From Bog-473 sp963707835 (GTDB taxonomy: Bacteria > Actinomycetota > Acidimicrobiia > Acidimicrobiales > RAAP-2), in contig CAVPRI010000001.1 in the NCBI GenBank assembly GCA_963707835.1, positions 620,001 through 684,000 on the forward strand: a stretch of DNA of 64,000 bases. The letters run 5' to 3'. The notes beneath the pieces are model-generated. The model searched no databases and had not been told where the DNA came from. It saw only the letters and a list, made by a program, of their open reading frames with translations. Position 1 is the stretch's first letter, and each line of letters opens with the position of its first letter. Shown here in pieces: positions 44,589 to 54,022 of this stretch. The translations under genes and the position numbers were made by a program.

Positions 44589-46561
44589 GCGCGGACGAGC
44601 GAGACCTGTTCGACCCGGCGCTGGCGGTCGGGGCCGGCGGGCTGCTCAAGGCGTTCAACGAGGCCGGCGTGCTGGCCGCGTCCGACGTGCATGCCGCCAC
44701 GCGGGTGGCGGCGCTCGGCGGAGCGCCCGAGGAGACCGTGCTCCTGGCCGCCGCCCTGGCCGTGCGGGCGCCGCGCCTCGGCCACGTCTGTGTGGACCTC
44801 TCGGGCATCGAGGAGACGGCGAGCACGGAGGCGGACTCGCAGACCGACGCCGACATCGGTGCGCTGCCCTGGCCGGATCCGGCGCCATGGCTGGCCGCCG
44901 TCGCCGGGTGCCCGCTGGTGGGCCAGGACCGCCCGCTGCACCTGTCGGGGTCCAAGCTGTACCTCGACCGGCTCTGGCTCGACGAGGTGCACGTCGCCGC
45001 CGACCTGCAGCGGCGTGCCTCGGCCTCCCCGCCGGCGGTCGACGAGGCCCGGCTGGCCCGGGACCTGGCCGAGCTGTTCCCCGACGACCCCGTGGACCCC
45101 GACCCCGATCCCGAGCACCGCCAGGCGCTGGCGGCGGCCACTGCCGTCCTGGGCCGGGTGACGGTCATCGCCGGGGGCCCGGGTACCGGGAAGACGACCA
45201 CGGTGGCCCGCGTCCTGGCCCTCCTCGACCGGCAGGCCGCGGCCGCGGGCCGGCCGACGCCCTCCATGGCGCTGGCGGCACCGACCGGCAAGGCGGCGGC
45301 ACGGCTCGAGGAGGCGGTGCACGCGGAAGCGGCGCGCCTTGGCGTGGGCGGCGAGGCCGCGGCGCGCCTGCGGGCGCTCACCGGGACGACACTCCACCGG
45401 CTGCTCGGCTTCAATCCGGGGAACCGCACCCGCTTCCGGCACGGCCCCACCAACCCGTTGCGTCACGACGTCGTGGTGGTCGACGAGACCTCCATGGTCT
45501 CGCTCTCCTTGATGGCCCGCCTGCTCGAGGCGGTGCGGCCCGAGGCGCGCCTGATCCTCGTGGGGGACCCCGAGCAGCTGGCCTCGGTCGAGGCCGGTGC
45601 CGTCCTGGGCGACATCGTCGGCCCCGCGGCCGGCCGGCTCTGCCTGGGGGCCCCAGCGCGTGAGCGCCTGGCCGCGGTGACCGGCCGCGCCGTACCCGGG
45701 GAATCGGCTCCGGGCGACACGAGCGCAGCGAAGGGGTCCGAGGGACTCCACCTCCCGGTGATGGGCGACCACGTGGTGGCCCTGCGCCACGTCCACCGGC
45801 ACAAGGGTGCCATCGCGCGTCTGGCCCGGGCCATCGAGGCCGGCGACGCCGACCAGGTGGTGGCCCTCCTGGGCGAGGGGACCTCGAACGTGGAGTGGAT
45901 CCCCACCGAGCCCCACGGTCCCGACGACGCGGCGAGCCGGGCCGCCCTGGAGCCGGTCCGCCGCATCGCCGTCGAGAGCGGACGGGCCGCCTTCGAGGCG
46001 GCCCAGGCCGGCGACGCCGCCTCGGCGCTCGAGGCGTTGGGCCGGTTCCGCCTCCTGTGCGCCCACCGGCGGGGGCCCGAGGGCGTGGAGACCTGGACCA
46101 GGCAGATCGAGCGGTGGCTCCAGGCCGAGGTGGGGGAGCTGTCGGCGGGCGACGACTGGTACGTCGGGCGGCCCTTGATCGTGACCGAGAACGACTACGC
46201 CCTGGGCCTGTTCAACGGCGACATCGGCGTGGTCGTCACCGGCCGGGACCGGCCGACCGAGGCGGCGTTCGAGCGGGGCGGCGAGGTGGTCTCGGTGAGC
46301 ACGACCCGGCTGGCCGCGGTCGACACGGTGTACGCCATGACGGTCCACAAGAGCCAGGGCTCGCAGTTCAAGGTGGTCGCCTTCCTGCTGCCGGGAGCCG
46401 ACTCACGGATCCTCACCCGGGAGCTGCTCTACACGGCGGTCACCCGGGCCCAGGAGCACCTGATCGTGGTCGGGCCCGAGGCCGCCGTCCGCGCCGCGGT
46501 CGAGCGCCCGATCAGCCGCGCCTCGGGACTCCGCCGCACCCTCTGGGGCGGGGCCGCCTGA
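44585..46561 (+). CDS. recD: Exodeoxyribonuclease V subunit alpha (RecD)
   Basis: A 658-residue SF1B helicase without interruption. Walker A GGPGTGKTTTVARVL is near residue 195-205, then ALAAPTGKAAARLEEAV, motif II VVVDETSMVSLSLMARLLEA (seen as VVDETSMV), motif III LILVGDPEQLASVEAGAVLGD and the C-terminal ENDYALGLFNGDIGVV, YAMTVHKSQGSQF and LYTAVTRAQEHL. It is the 5'-3' helicase of RecBCD. A stretch of about 35 residues around 370 (RAVPGESAPGDTSAAKG) is low in conservation and Gly/Ser-rich. It is the last gene of the recCBD operon. Confidence 0.95.
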   Translation: MSADERDLFDPALAVGAGGLLKAFNEAGVLAASDVHAATRVAALGGAPEETVLLAAALAVRAPRLGHVCVDLSGIEETASTEADSQTDADIGALPWPDPAPWLAAVAGCPLVGQDRPLHLSGSKLYLDRLWLDEVHVAADLQRRASASPPAVDEARLARDLAELFPDDPVDPDPDPEHRQALAAATAVLGRVTVIAGGPGTGKTTTVARVLALLDRQAAAAGRPTPSMALAAPTGKAAARLEEAVHAEAARLGVGGEAAARLRALTGTTLHRLLGFNPGNRTRFRHGPTNPLRHDVVVVDETSMVSLSLMARLLEAVRPEARLILVGDPEQLASVEAGAVLGDIVGPAAGRLCLGAPARERLAAVTGRAVPGESAPGDTSAAKGSEGLHLPVMGDHVVALRHVHRHKGAIARLARAIEAGDADQVVALLGEGTSNVEWIPTEPHGPDDAASRAALEPVRRIAVESGRAAFEAAQAGDAASALEALGRFRLLCAHRRGPEGVETWTRQIERWLQAEVGELSAGDDWYVGRPLIVTENDYALGLFNGDIGVVVTGRDRPTEAAFERGGEVVSVSTTRLAAVDTVYAMTVHKSQGSQFKVVAFLLPGADSRILTRELLYTAVTRAQEHLIVVGPEAAVRAAVERPISRASGLRRTLWGGAA

Positions 46562-46674
46562 GGGCCGAGGGCGGGAAATCCCTGGTCATCTGGGTCTTTG
46601 ACGACTCACAGCCGGCCGCCGCGGGTTCCACAGCTTGCATTCAGGGTCATGACGCATCATGCGCTGCAACAAAT

Positions 46675-46708
46675 CCGTCACACTTGTCAGACGACGCCCG
46701 TGTGACGG
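46675..46708 (+). promoter_or_regulatory. 9-bp inverted repeat upstream of the SQD1-type gene
   Basis: CCGTCACAC (46675-46683) and GTGTGACGG (46700-46708) are perfectly complementary with a 16-base spacer, 22 bases before the ATG at 46731. It can be an operator read as DNA or a hairpin in the mRNA leader; the spacing is too long for a CRP-type site, which also has the opposite orientation. Confidence 0.45.
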
Positions 46709-46730
46709 CGAGCGCGAACGAAGGGTGAAT

Positions 46731-47978
46731 ATGAAGATCCTGGTTCTCGGTGGCGACGGATACCTCGGATGGCCCACGGCCCTGCACCTCTCCGCTCGGG
46801 GCCACGATGTCACCGTCGTGGACAACCTGGTTCGCCGTGAGTACGACCGCGAGATGGGTGTGGACAGCCTGGTCCCCATCGCCTCGCTACCCGACCGGGT
46901 CGCTCGCTGGGAGCAGGTCTCGGGTCACGCCGTCGACATGCGGATCGGCAACCTGACCGACGCCGCCTTCACCTACGGGGTGGTGGCCGAGGCCCAGCCG
47001 GACGCCATCGTGCACTTCGGCGAGCAGCGTTCGGCGCCCTACTCCATGATCGACCGGGAGCACGCGGTGTACACCCAGGTCAACAACGTCGTGGGCAACC
47101 TCAACGTCATGTACGCCATCCAGGAGACCCACCCGGACATCCATCTGGTGAAGCTCGGGACCATGGGCGAGTACGGCTACCCCAACATCGACATCGAAGA
47201 GGGGTTCATCGAGATCACCCACAAGGGCCGCACCGACGTGCTGCCCTACCCCAAGCAGCCGGGTTCCTTCTATCACCTCTCCAAGGTGCACGACAGCCAC
47301 AACATCATGTTCGGCTGCAAGATCTGGGGGCTGCGCGCCACCGACTTGAACCAGGGCATCGTGTACGGCCAGTCCACCGACGAGACCGACCAGGACCCGC
47401 TGCTGGCCACGCGCTTCGACTACGACGGTGTCTTCGGCACGGTGCTCAACCGCTTCTGCGTACAGGCGGTCACGGGTCACCCGCTCACCGTCTACGGCGC
47501 CGGTGGCCAGACCCGCGGCATGCTCAACATCCGCGACACCCTGGCCTGTATCACCCTGGCCCTGGAGAACCCGGCCGAGCGCGGTGAGTTCCGCGTCTTC
47601 AACCAGTTCACCGAGTCCTTCTCGGTCCGTGACATGGCGGCCATGGTCCAGCGGGTCTGTCCCCAGCGGGTCGACATCGCCGAGGGGCTGGCCAACCCGC
47701 GGGTGGAGCACGAGGAGCACTACTTCCACGCCGCCAACACCAAGCTCCTCGACCTGGGGCTCGAGCCCCACCTGCTGACCGACGAGGTGATCGCCGGGAT
47801 GCTCGATCTGGTGGAGCGCTACCGCGACCGCGTGGACGTGCGCGCCATCGCTCCGACGGTGCAGTGGCGTTCGAGCGCCAGCACCCTCACCACTGCCGGG
47901 GAGACCCCGGAGCCTCGTTCCTCGCGGTGTGACGGGACACCTCCGGCAGTAGCCTGCCGGGGCGATGTCGCCACGTAG
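46731..47978 (+). CDS. sqdB: UDP-sulfoquinovose synthase (SQD1/SqdB-like)
   Basis: A 415-residue short-chain dehydrogenase/epimerase-type enzyme. The NAD motif GGDGYLGWPTALHLS replaces the usual GGxGFIG with the form seen in SQD1. The catalytic set is Thr144-x-x-Glu147 (GTMGEYGYP) and Tyr181-x3-Lys185 (FYHLSK), close to the T-E-Y-K residues of plant SQD1; DIEEGFIEI and RFDYDGVFGTVLNRF are further family stretches. The enzyme joins sulfite to UDP-glucose to give UDP-sulfoquinovose, head group precursor of sulfolipid SQDG, or of a sulfonated surface glycan in organisms such as archaea. No SqdX-type glycosyltransferase gene is adjacent, so the acceptor is open. A short C-terminal extension (about 40 residues, Ser/Thr/Arg-rich) lies outside the family core. 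ATG 46731 follows AAGGGTGA. Confidence 0.88.
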   Translation: MKILVLGGDGYLGWPTALHLSARGHDVTVVDNLVRREYDREMGVDSLVPIASLPDRVARWEQVSGHAVDMRIGNLTDAAFTYGVVAEAQPDAIVHFGEQRSAPYSMIDREHAVYTQVNNVVGNLNVMYAIQETHPDIHLVKLGTMGEYGYPNIDIEEGFIEITHKGRTDVLPYPKQPGSFYHLSKVHDSHNIMFGCKIWGLRATDLNQGIVYGQSTDETDQDPLLATRFDYDGVFGTVLNRFCVQAVTGHPLTVYGAGGQTRGMLNIRDTLACITLALENPAERGEFRVFNQFTESFSVRDMAAMVQRVCPQRVDIAEGLANPRVEHEEHYFHAANTKLLDLGLEPHLLTDEVIAGMLDLVERYRDRVDVRAIAPTVQWRSSASTLTTAGETPEPRSSRCDGTPPAVACRGDVAT

Positions 47979-49062
47979 GCCCCGCCGCCGCGCCCGGCGC
48001 CGCAGCACCACGAGACCGGTGGTCGTGCTGGTGGGCGCGGCACTGCTCCTCCTGTTGCTGGTCGGGGGACTGAGCCAGGTCGGGTCGCAGTCACGGAACT
48101 TCGACGCCGCCTCGGAGCGGGCGCTGGCCGTCCAGGCCACCGTGCTGGCCCAGCAGTCCAACGCCACCGCCTCCTCGTTGCGCTCTCTCATGGGCGACCT
48201 CCCGGCCCAGACCCGTCAGAGCCTCCAGGTCGGGCTGGAGGGTGCGGTGCAGCAGAGTGCGGCCCAGGCGGTGCGCGCCGCGCAGGTCTCGCGCTCCATG
48301 CCGGCCACCTCGCCCGCCGGCCAGCTAGCGGGCGTCTTCGCCGAGCGGGCCAGCTCGGTGGCTGCGGTGCGCGCCGCGCTCGACGGGTTCCTCGGCCTGG
48401 CCCCCCTCCCGGTGGCCGGCGCCTCGGCGACGGGCGGCTCCGGGGCGGCCGGGCCGGGTGGCTCGGCCCTGCTGTCGGCCGAGCAGACCGCCGGCAGCAT
48501 CGCCACCGCCGGCGCCGCGCTGTCGCGTGCCGACGCCCAGTACCGGTCGGTGCGTGCCACGCTGGCCGCGGGCCACGCCCGCATGCCCTCCTCGGTGTGG
48601 GTCACCGACCCCGCCGCCTGGGCGGCCGGCGCCGTGGCCGCCCAGGTCGACCTGGTCGCCACCTCACCCACGCTGTCCATCTCGCACTACGTGGTCCTGC
48701 GCACGGTGCGGCTCAGCCCCGCCGCCCTGCCGGCACCTCCGGGCACCCCGCCCGGGGTCTCGGTGCTCTCGCCCACCTCGGCCCTCGGGGTGACCGCGGT
48801 GGTGGCCAATCTGGGCTCGGCGGCCCAGCCGTCGGTGCGCACTCGCATCATCGTCAGCGACCAGGGCTCGGGCGCGAGCACCACGCGGGTGGTCACCAGC
48901 TCCCTGGCTCTCGGGGCATCGGTCGTGCTGCCCAGCGTGACGGTCCCCGTGACCCCCGGCTCCGCGTACCTCCTCACCGTGCAGGTGGTCCTCCCGGCGG
49001 GCCAGACACTGACCCTGGGCACGGCCATCGAACAGGCGCTCCGGATCGCACCGGCGACCTGA
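47965..49062 (+). CDS. Single-pass membrane protein with large external domain, unknown
   Basis: A 365-residue protein starting at ATG 47965, overlapping the SQD1 gene by 14 bases. The N terminus is very basic (SPRRPRRRARRR) and followed by one helix (residues 18-40, VVVLVGAALLLLLLVGG). The external part is Ala/Ser-rich, helical to about residue 245, with a Gly/Ala/Ser linker (ASATGGSGAAGPGGSA); the last 110 residues form beta strands (LGVTAVVANLGSAAQPSVRT) reminiscent of CARDB-like adhesion domains. No family is recognised with certainty. Coupling to the SQD1 gene suggests joint expression. Confidence 0.65.
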   Translation: MSPRRPRRRARRRSTTRPVVVLVGAALLLLLLVGGLSQVGSQSRNFDAASERALAVQATVLAQQSNATASSLRSLMGDLPAQTRQSLQVGLEGAVQQSAAQAVRAAQVSRSMPATSPAGQLAGVFAERASSVAAVRAALDGFLGLAPLPVAGASATGGSGAAGPGGSALLSAEQTAGSIATAGAALSRADAQYRSVRATLAAGHARMPSSVWVTDPAAWAAGAVAAQVDLVATSPTLSISHYVVLRTVRLSPAALPAPPGTPPGVSVLSPTSALGVTAVVANLGSAAQPSVRTRIIVSDQGSGASTTRVVTSSLALGASVVLPSVTVPVTPGSAYLLTVQVVLPAGQTLTLGTAIEQALRIAPAT

Positions 49063-49149
49063 GAGCACTCCCGCCGTGGCGCGTGTCGAGACCCCCGTCC
49101 GCCGGTCGTAGGATCAAGGACCGCACCGACAGACTGGAGGCTCGAACTC

Positions 49150-50424
49150 GTGGCCGAGAGCATCACGATCACGGACAACCGGAGCGGGGAGTCCATGGAG
49201 ATCCCGCTCGTCAACGGCGGCGTCCCGGCCGAGGAATGGGCCAAGCTCCTTCCCGGCATCTGGTTCTTCGATCCGGGCTTCATGTCGACCGCGGCCTGCG
49301 AGAGCGCCATCACCTATCTCGACGGCGACGCCGGCATCCTGCGCTACCGGGGCTACCCGATCGAGCAGCTGGCCGAGCAGTCCACCTATCTGGAGGTGGC
49401 CTACCTGCTGTTGAACGGGGAGCTGCCCGACGAGGACCAGTTCGCCGCCTGGCGCCACGACGTGACGTACCACACCTTCATCCACGAGAACGTGCGCAAG
49501 CGCTTCCTCGAGGGCTTCCATTACGACGCCCACCCCATGGGGATGCTGGTCTCGGCCACCGCCGCCCTGTCGACCTTCTACCTCGACGCCAAGGACATCT
49601 TCGACCCCGAGCTGCGCCAGAAGCAGATCGTGCGGCTGATCGCCAAGATGCCCACCCTGGCCGCCGCCGCCCACCGCTTCAGCGTCGGCATGCCCTTCGT
49701 CTACCCCGACAACACCTTGGACTTCGCTCCCAACTTCCTCTCCATGCTCTGGAAGGTCGCCGAGCCGCGCTTCGAGGCGGATCCGGTGCTGGCCCGTGCG
49801 CTCGACGTGCTCTTCATCCTCCACGCCGACCACGAGCAGAACTGCTCGACCACGGCGATGCGGGTGGTCGGCTCGTCCCATGCCGATCCCTACTCGGCGA
49901 CGGCGGCTGCCGCGGCCGCGCTCTACGGGCCGCGCCACGGCGGTGCCAACGAGGCGGTCATCCGCATGCTGACCGAGATCGGCAGCATCGAGAACGTGCC
50001 CGACTTCATCGCCTCGGTCAAGGCGGGCACGAGCGGGCAGCGGCTGCAGGGCTTCGGGCACCGGGTCTACAAGAGCTACGACCCGCGGGCCAAGATCATC
50101 AAGCGCACGGCCGACGAGGTCTTCGAGGTGACCGGGAAGAACCCGTTGCTCGACGTCGCCCTCAAGCTCGAGGAGATCGCGCTGAGCGACGAGTACTTCA
50201 CCTCACGGCGGCTCTACCCCAACGTCGACTTCTACTCGGGCCTCATCTACCAGGCCATGGGCTTCCCGCTCGAGATGTTCCCGGTGCTCTTCGCCATCCC
50301 GCGCACGGCGGGCTGGCTGTCCCACTGGCAGGAGATGCTCGACCAGGGCTCCAAGATCGCCCGGCCCCGCCAGCTCTACACCGGCCCAGAGGTGCGGGAC
50401 TACACCCCCATGGGGCAGCGCTAG
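49150..50424 (+). CDS. gltA: Citrate synthase
   Basis: A 424-residue enzyme starting at GTG 49150 behind GGAGG. Conserved segments are LRYRGYPIEQLAEQSTYLE, ILHADHEQNCSTTAMR, LYGPRHGGANEAV, GFGHRVYKSYDPRA and NVDFYSGLIYQAMGFP, which provide the catalytic His, His and Asp. It condenses acetyl-CoA and oxaloacetate in the TCA cycle. Length and the N-terminal beta domain (SITITDNRSGESMEIPL) mark the type II, hexameric group. Confidence 0.96.
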   Translation: MAESITITDNRSGESMEIPLVNGGVPAEEWAKLLPGIWFFDPGFMSTAACESAITYLDGDAGILRYRGYPIEQLAEQSTYLEVAYLLLNGELPDEDQFAAWRHDVTYHTFIHENVRKRFLEGFHYDAHPMGMLVSATAALSTFYLDAKDIFDPELRQKQIVRLIAKMPTLAAAAHRFSVGMPFVYPDNTLDFAPNFLSMLWKVAEPRFEADPVLARALDVLFILHADHEQNCSTTAMRVVGSSHADPYSATAAAAAALYGPRHGGANEAVIRMLTEIGSIENVPDFIASVKAGTSGQRLQGFGHRVYKSYDPRAKIIKRTADEVFEVTGKNPLLDVALKLEEIALSDEYFTSRRLYPNVDFYSGLIYQAMGFPLEMFPVLFAIPRTAGWLSHWQEMLDQGSKIARPRQLYTGPEVRDYTPMGQR

Positions 50425-50489
50425 TCGCTCTCAGCGGCACCACGGTGCACTGCCAGGAGCGCAATTGGTCACCCGGCTAGGGTGGCCCC

Positions 50490-51011
50490 GTGCGCTCACG
50501 CCTCGAGAGCCTCAACGCCTGGCTGCACACGCACGAGGGCCGCAAGCTCTTTCGCTACAGCATGGTCTCGGTCATCTCGACCGCTGTGTCGCTGTTCACC
50601 ATCCTGCTGGTCTACGGCGTCTTCCACGTGTGGGGCGAGGTGGTCAGCACGGTCTTCGGAAACTTCGTGGCCACGTTCCCCTCCTACTGGCTCAACCGCA
50701 GGTGGGCCTGGGGCAAGCACGGCAGGTCCCACATGCTCAAGGAGGTCGTGCCCTTCTGGGTCATGGCCGCCGCCGGGATTGCCTTCTCCATCCTCTGGGC
50801 GGCCCTGGCCCGTCACGTGACCATCAAGTACAACCTCCAGCACGCCGAGGCCACGCTGGTCGTGCTGGTGGCGAACGTCATGTCGTTCGCCGTCTTCTGG
50901 GTGCTCAAGCTGTTCCTCTTCAACCGCCTCTTCCACCAGGAGCTCGAGGAGTTCGACGAGCACCTCATCCACGAGGAGGAGGAGGAAGCCACCCACGGCG
51001 CGCCTCGCTGA
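50490..51011 (+). CDS. GtrA-family membrane protein
   Basis: A 173-residue protein with four helices (about residues 22-46, 52-72, 88-110, 122-145). It begins RKLFRYSMVSVISTAVSLFT and contains FPSYWLNRRWAWGK, both hallmarks of GtrA (PF04138). GtrA proteins move or help move polyprenyl-linked sugars across the membrane. The C terminus is a strongly acidic tail (HEEEEEATHG). Start GTG 50490; it follows gltA by 65 bases. Confidence 0.85.
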   Translation: MRSRLESLNAWLHTHEGRKLFRYSMVSVISTAVSLFTILLVYGVFHVWGEVVSTVFGNFVATFPSYWLNRRWAWGKHGRSHMLKEVVPFWVMAAAGIAFSILWAALARHVTIKYNLQHAEATLVVLVANVMSFAVFWVLKLFLFNRLFHQELEEFDEHLIHEEEEEATHGAPR

Positions 51012-51042
51012 TCGCCGGTCCCCGGCCGGCGCCGCGGAGCGA

Positions 51043-51531
51043 TCAGTCGCGGAAGTTCTCGAACTGCAGAGGGATGCCGAAGTCCTCGGCCTTGCACTTG
51101 GCGATGACCTCTTGGAGGTCGTCGCGCTTCTTGCCCGTGACCCGCAGCTGATCGCCCTGGGTCTGCGAGGAGAGGCCCTTGAGGCCCAGGTCCTTAATGA
51201 ACCGGTTCAGCTTCTTGGCGTGGTCGGCCGAGATGCCGGCCCGGATGGCCACGTGCTGGCGCGCGGTGCCCTTCTGAGCCTCTTCGATCCGCCCGGCATC
51301 GAAGGCCTTCAAGGACACCTGACGCTTGACCAGCTTCTCGTCGAGCACCTGGTGCAGGGCGCGCAGGCGGTCCTCGGTCGAGGAGCGCAGCACGAGCTCG
51401 CCGTCACCCAACTCGATCTCCGAGTCGGTGTTCTTGAAGTCGAAGCGCGTGGCGGCCTCGCGGTTGGCCTGATCGACTGCGTTGCGCACCTCTTGCATGT
51501 CGACGGCGGAGACGATGTCAAACGTGGGCAT
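51043..51531 (-). CDS. yajQ: YajQ-family nucleotide-binding protein
   Basis: A 162-residue protein (ATG 51531, minus strand) that opens with PTFDIVSAVDMQEVRNAVDQ and contains RFDFKNTDSEIEL, the LKGLSSQTQGDQLRVTGKKRDDLQ segment (seen as QTQGDQLRVTGKKRDDLQ) and FGIPLQFENFRD at the end; all typical of YajQ/DUF520. Some members bind cyclic di-GMP; the general role is not settled. It is divergent from tRNA-Tyr by 87 bases. Confidence 0.93.
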   Translation of the reverse strand: MPTFDIVSAVDMQEVRNAVDQANREAATRFDFKNTDSEIELGDGELVLRSSTEDRLRALHQVLDEKLVKRQVSLKAFDAGRIEEAQKGTARQHVAIRAGISADHAKKLNRFIKDLGLKGLSSQTQGDQLRVTGKKRDDLQEVIAKCKAEDFGIPLQFENFRD

Positions 51532-51618
51532 GCCCAGAGCGTACCGGCGCTCCGGGGCCGGTTCCCGGAACGGGGGCGCCGATCCGGGGTGGTGGCGCGG
51601 GCTAACCTCCCACGCTGC

Positions 51619-51701
51619 GGGTCGGTGTCCGAGTGGCCAAAGGAAGCAGGCTGTAAACCTGCCGGTTAACACCTACGGAGGTTCGAATCCTTCCCGGCCC
51701 A
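51619..51701 (+). tRNA. tRNA-Tyr (anticodon GTA)
   Basis: An 83-base class II tRNA. Acceptor GGGTCGG pairs with CCGGCCC (one G-T pair), the anticodon loop is CTGTAAA (GTA), a long variable arm is present and the T arm contains GGTTCGAATCC. Discriminator A; CCA not encoded. Confidence 0.95.
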
Positions 51702-51740
51702 CGCACGCAGGAGTGACGCGGTCTCGGGGTGTCGTGGCCC

Positions 51741-51768
51741 TTGCCATGACCCCCACGGCCATTACAAT
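51741..51768 (+). promoter_or_regulatory. Sigma-70-type promoter before the mannosyltransferase
   Basis: TTGCCA (51741-51746) and TACAAT (51763-51768) are separated by 16 bases, a good match to housekeeping -35 and -10 hexamers. Transcription would start near 51776, giving a leader of about 90 bases before GTG 51865. Confidence 0.6.
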
Positions 51769-51864
51769 GCCGTTTCAGATCGATTGAGGGTCCATGCGCC
51801 GGCATGCACCCGGCCTCCGCCGCCCGGGCCCCGCCCGGCAACGACCAAGCGAGACGACGAGCCC

Positions 51865-53486
51865 GTGGACGACAACGCGACGCCACCTGCACCACCGGTC
51901 CTCGACCGGGTCGGCGCGCGGCTCCGCCGGCTCTCCATGCGGGCCGATGTCCTGCAGCTGCGCGTCTCGCGCGGCACGGCGCTGAGCGACCGGGTCGAGG
52001 CGGCCACCTCCGAGCCCGACGACTGGTCGTTCCTGCGGCGCCCGGCCATCCTCGGGTTCGTCGCCGTGCTGGCCATCTGCCTCGGCGCCTCCCTGCCGAG
52101 CTCGCCTTTCAAGCTCGAGGACCCCGGCACCTGGTTCTACGGCGTGCCCACCTGGCCCTCGACCACCCTCATGCTCCCGGGCGTGGTGGCGGTGTACGGC
52201 GGCATGGTCCTCTTCGTGCGCGTCTGGTTCAGCCTCTACCGGACGCTGCGCTCGCGCCCGGGCGTCCCGATCCGCCAACTGGCCATGATGCTCGGCCTGT
52301 GGCTCGTCCCGTTGCTGGCGGTGGCACCGCTGTTCAGCCGCGACGTCTTCTCCTACGCCGCCCAGGGCGAGATGATGAGCCACCACATCAACCCGTACCA
52401 CTACGGTCCGGGCACCATCGGCTCGGGTCCCTACACCGCCGGGGTGGACCCCTTGTGGTCGAACACCCCCGCCCCCTATGGACCGCTCTTCCTCATACTG
52501 GCCGGCTGGTCCGCCATCGTGACGCTGCACCATGCGCTCTTCACCGTCGAGCTGCTGCGCCTGCAGTCGGTGGCGGGGATCGCGCTGATCGCCTGGTGCG
52601 TCCCCAAGCTGGCGCGCTCCTACGGGCGCGACCCCGGGCCGGCGTTCGTGCTGGCCGTGCTGAATCCGCTCACCCTGCTGGCCCTGGTGGGCGGCGCCCA
52701 CAACGACGCCATCATGGTCGGCCTGCTGCTGGCCGGCATCACCGCGGCGCGCCGGAGCACCGGGTGTGGGGGGTGGTGCTGTGTGCCCTGGCCGCCTCCA
52801 TCAAGGTGCCGGCGGCCATCGGGATCGTCTACATCGCCTGGGACTGGGCCGGGCCACTGGCCACCTGGCGCCGCCGCACCCGCCTGCTGGTCCGGTCCTG
52901 CCTCATCACGGCCCTCGTCATGGGGGTGCTCTCGGTGACCTCGGGCCTCGGGTGGGGGTGGCTGGCCAACCTGGGCACCCCGGGCACCGTGCGCTCGTGG
53001 ATGGCACCGGCGACTGCGGTGGGGCTGGCCGTCTCGGGCAGTGCCCACGTCATGGGATTCGGTATCGGTCTGGGCGGCGTCCTCACGGTCACCCGGGCCG
53101 TGGGCCTGCTGGCCGCCACGGCCATCGCCGTGTTCTGCCTGCGCCGGCGCGAGCAGCTCGGGCTGCTGGCCGCGCTGGGCGCCACCATGATGGCCTTCGT
53201 CCTGCTGGGACCGGTGGTGCAGCCCTGGTACCTCACGTGGGGGATCGTCATCGTGGCCCCGATCGTCACGGGTCGCTGGCTCTACGCGGTGATCGGCCTG
53301 TCCATGGTCACGCCCTTCATCGGGCTCACCGGCGGGACCGAGCTGCTCAACGAGCTGGTCCACACCGACCCGGCCAGCATGGTCCTGGCCGTCATGGTCC
53401 TGTGGGCGGTGGCCATCGTCCCGCTCGGGAGCTGGACGACCTCGTGGCGGGTGGACCGCTCGCGCCCGAGGGTCGCCGCCGCCTAG
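51865..53486 (+). CDS. MptA/MptB-like polyprenol-phosphomannose-dependent mannosyltransferase, frame interrupted
   Basis: From GTG 51865 the protein has a Pro-rich cytoplasmic N terminus and about 12 helices. FSRDVFSYAAQGEMMSHHINPY, seen as SRDVFSYAAQGEM, carries the Asp-containing outer-loop motif of GT-C/GT87 alpha-1,6-mannosyltransferases, followed by TPAPYGPLFL and NPLTLLALVGGAHNDAIMVGL, also typical of the MptA/MptB group. The frame changes near 52744-52755; unlike the other cases it equals one missing or two extra bases, giving ITAxRPEHRVWGVVLCALAASIKVPA when joined (LCALAASIKVPA after the break). Length about 540 residues. Family enzymes extend the mannan core of lipomannan. The stop overlaps by four bases the end of the convergent GNAT gene. 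The start is uncertain; no strong ribosome site is seen. Confidence 0.8.
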
Positions 53487-54022
53487 AGCAGGCGCTGGAG
53501 CTCGACCACGTCGATCCACTGGCGGTGCTTGCGCGCCACCTCTCGCTCGACCCCGACCACCTCGAACCCGGCCGCCTGGTGCAGCGCGATCGAGGCCTCG
53601 TTGTGGCCGGCCACGCGGGCGATGACCGAGTGGAACCCGTGGGCCGAGGCCAAGGACAGCAGCTCGGCCAACAGGGCCTTGCCGACACCCCGGCCCCGCT
53701 GGGCCCGGTCGACGTAGACCGAGTTCTCCGCGGTGGCCGAGTAGCCGGAGCGCTCCCGGAAGGTCGAGAGGGAGGCGAAGCCCAGGACGGTCTCGCCCCG
53801 AGCCCCCGGGGCCAGGATCGCTCCGGGGGAGGCGGGCCCGGCACCGGCGTCGTCGACGGCCACCACGGCCGGGTGGACCCCGCGGTGCTCGAGGATCCAG
53901 GCCTCCTGCTCGACCCGGCTGCGGGGGGTGATGTCGAAGGTGTTGGTGCTCTCGAGCACCTCCACGTTGTAGATCGACCGGATGGCCTCGGCGTCGGCCA
54001 CCTCGGCCAGTCGGATCCGCAT
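53483..54022 (-). CDS. GNAT-family N-acetyltransferase (phosphinothricin acetyltransferase-like)
   Basis: A 179-residue protein starting at ATG 54022. It opens with IRLAEVADAEAIRSIYNVEV and ESTNTFDI, a pattern of the Bar/Pat group, and carries the acetyl-CoA loop RAQRGRGVGKALL, preceded by ENSVYVD and followed by VIARVAGHNEASIALHQAAGFE. Members acetylate phosphinothricin, methionine sulfone or small amines; the real substrate is unknown. Confidence 0.88.
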   Translation of the reverse strand: MRIRLAEVADAEAIRSIYNVEVLESTNTFDITPRSRVEQEAWILEHRGVHPAVVAVDDAGAGPASPGAILAPGARGETVLGFASLSTFRERSGYSATAENSVYVDRAQRGRGVGKALLAELLSLASAHGFHSVIARVAGHNEASIALHQAAGFEVVGVEREVARKHRQWIDVVELQRLL

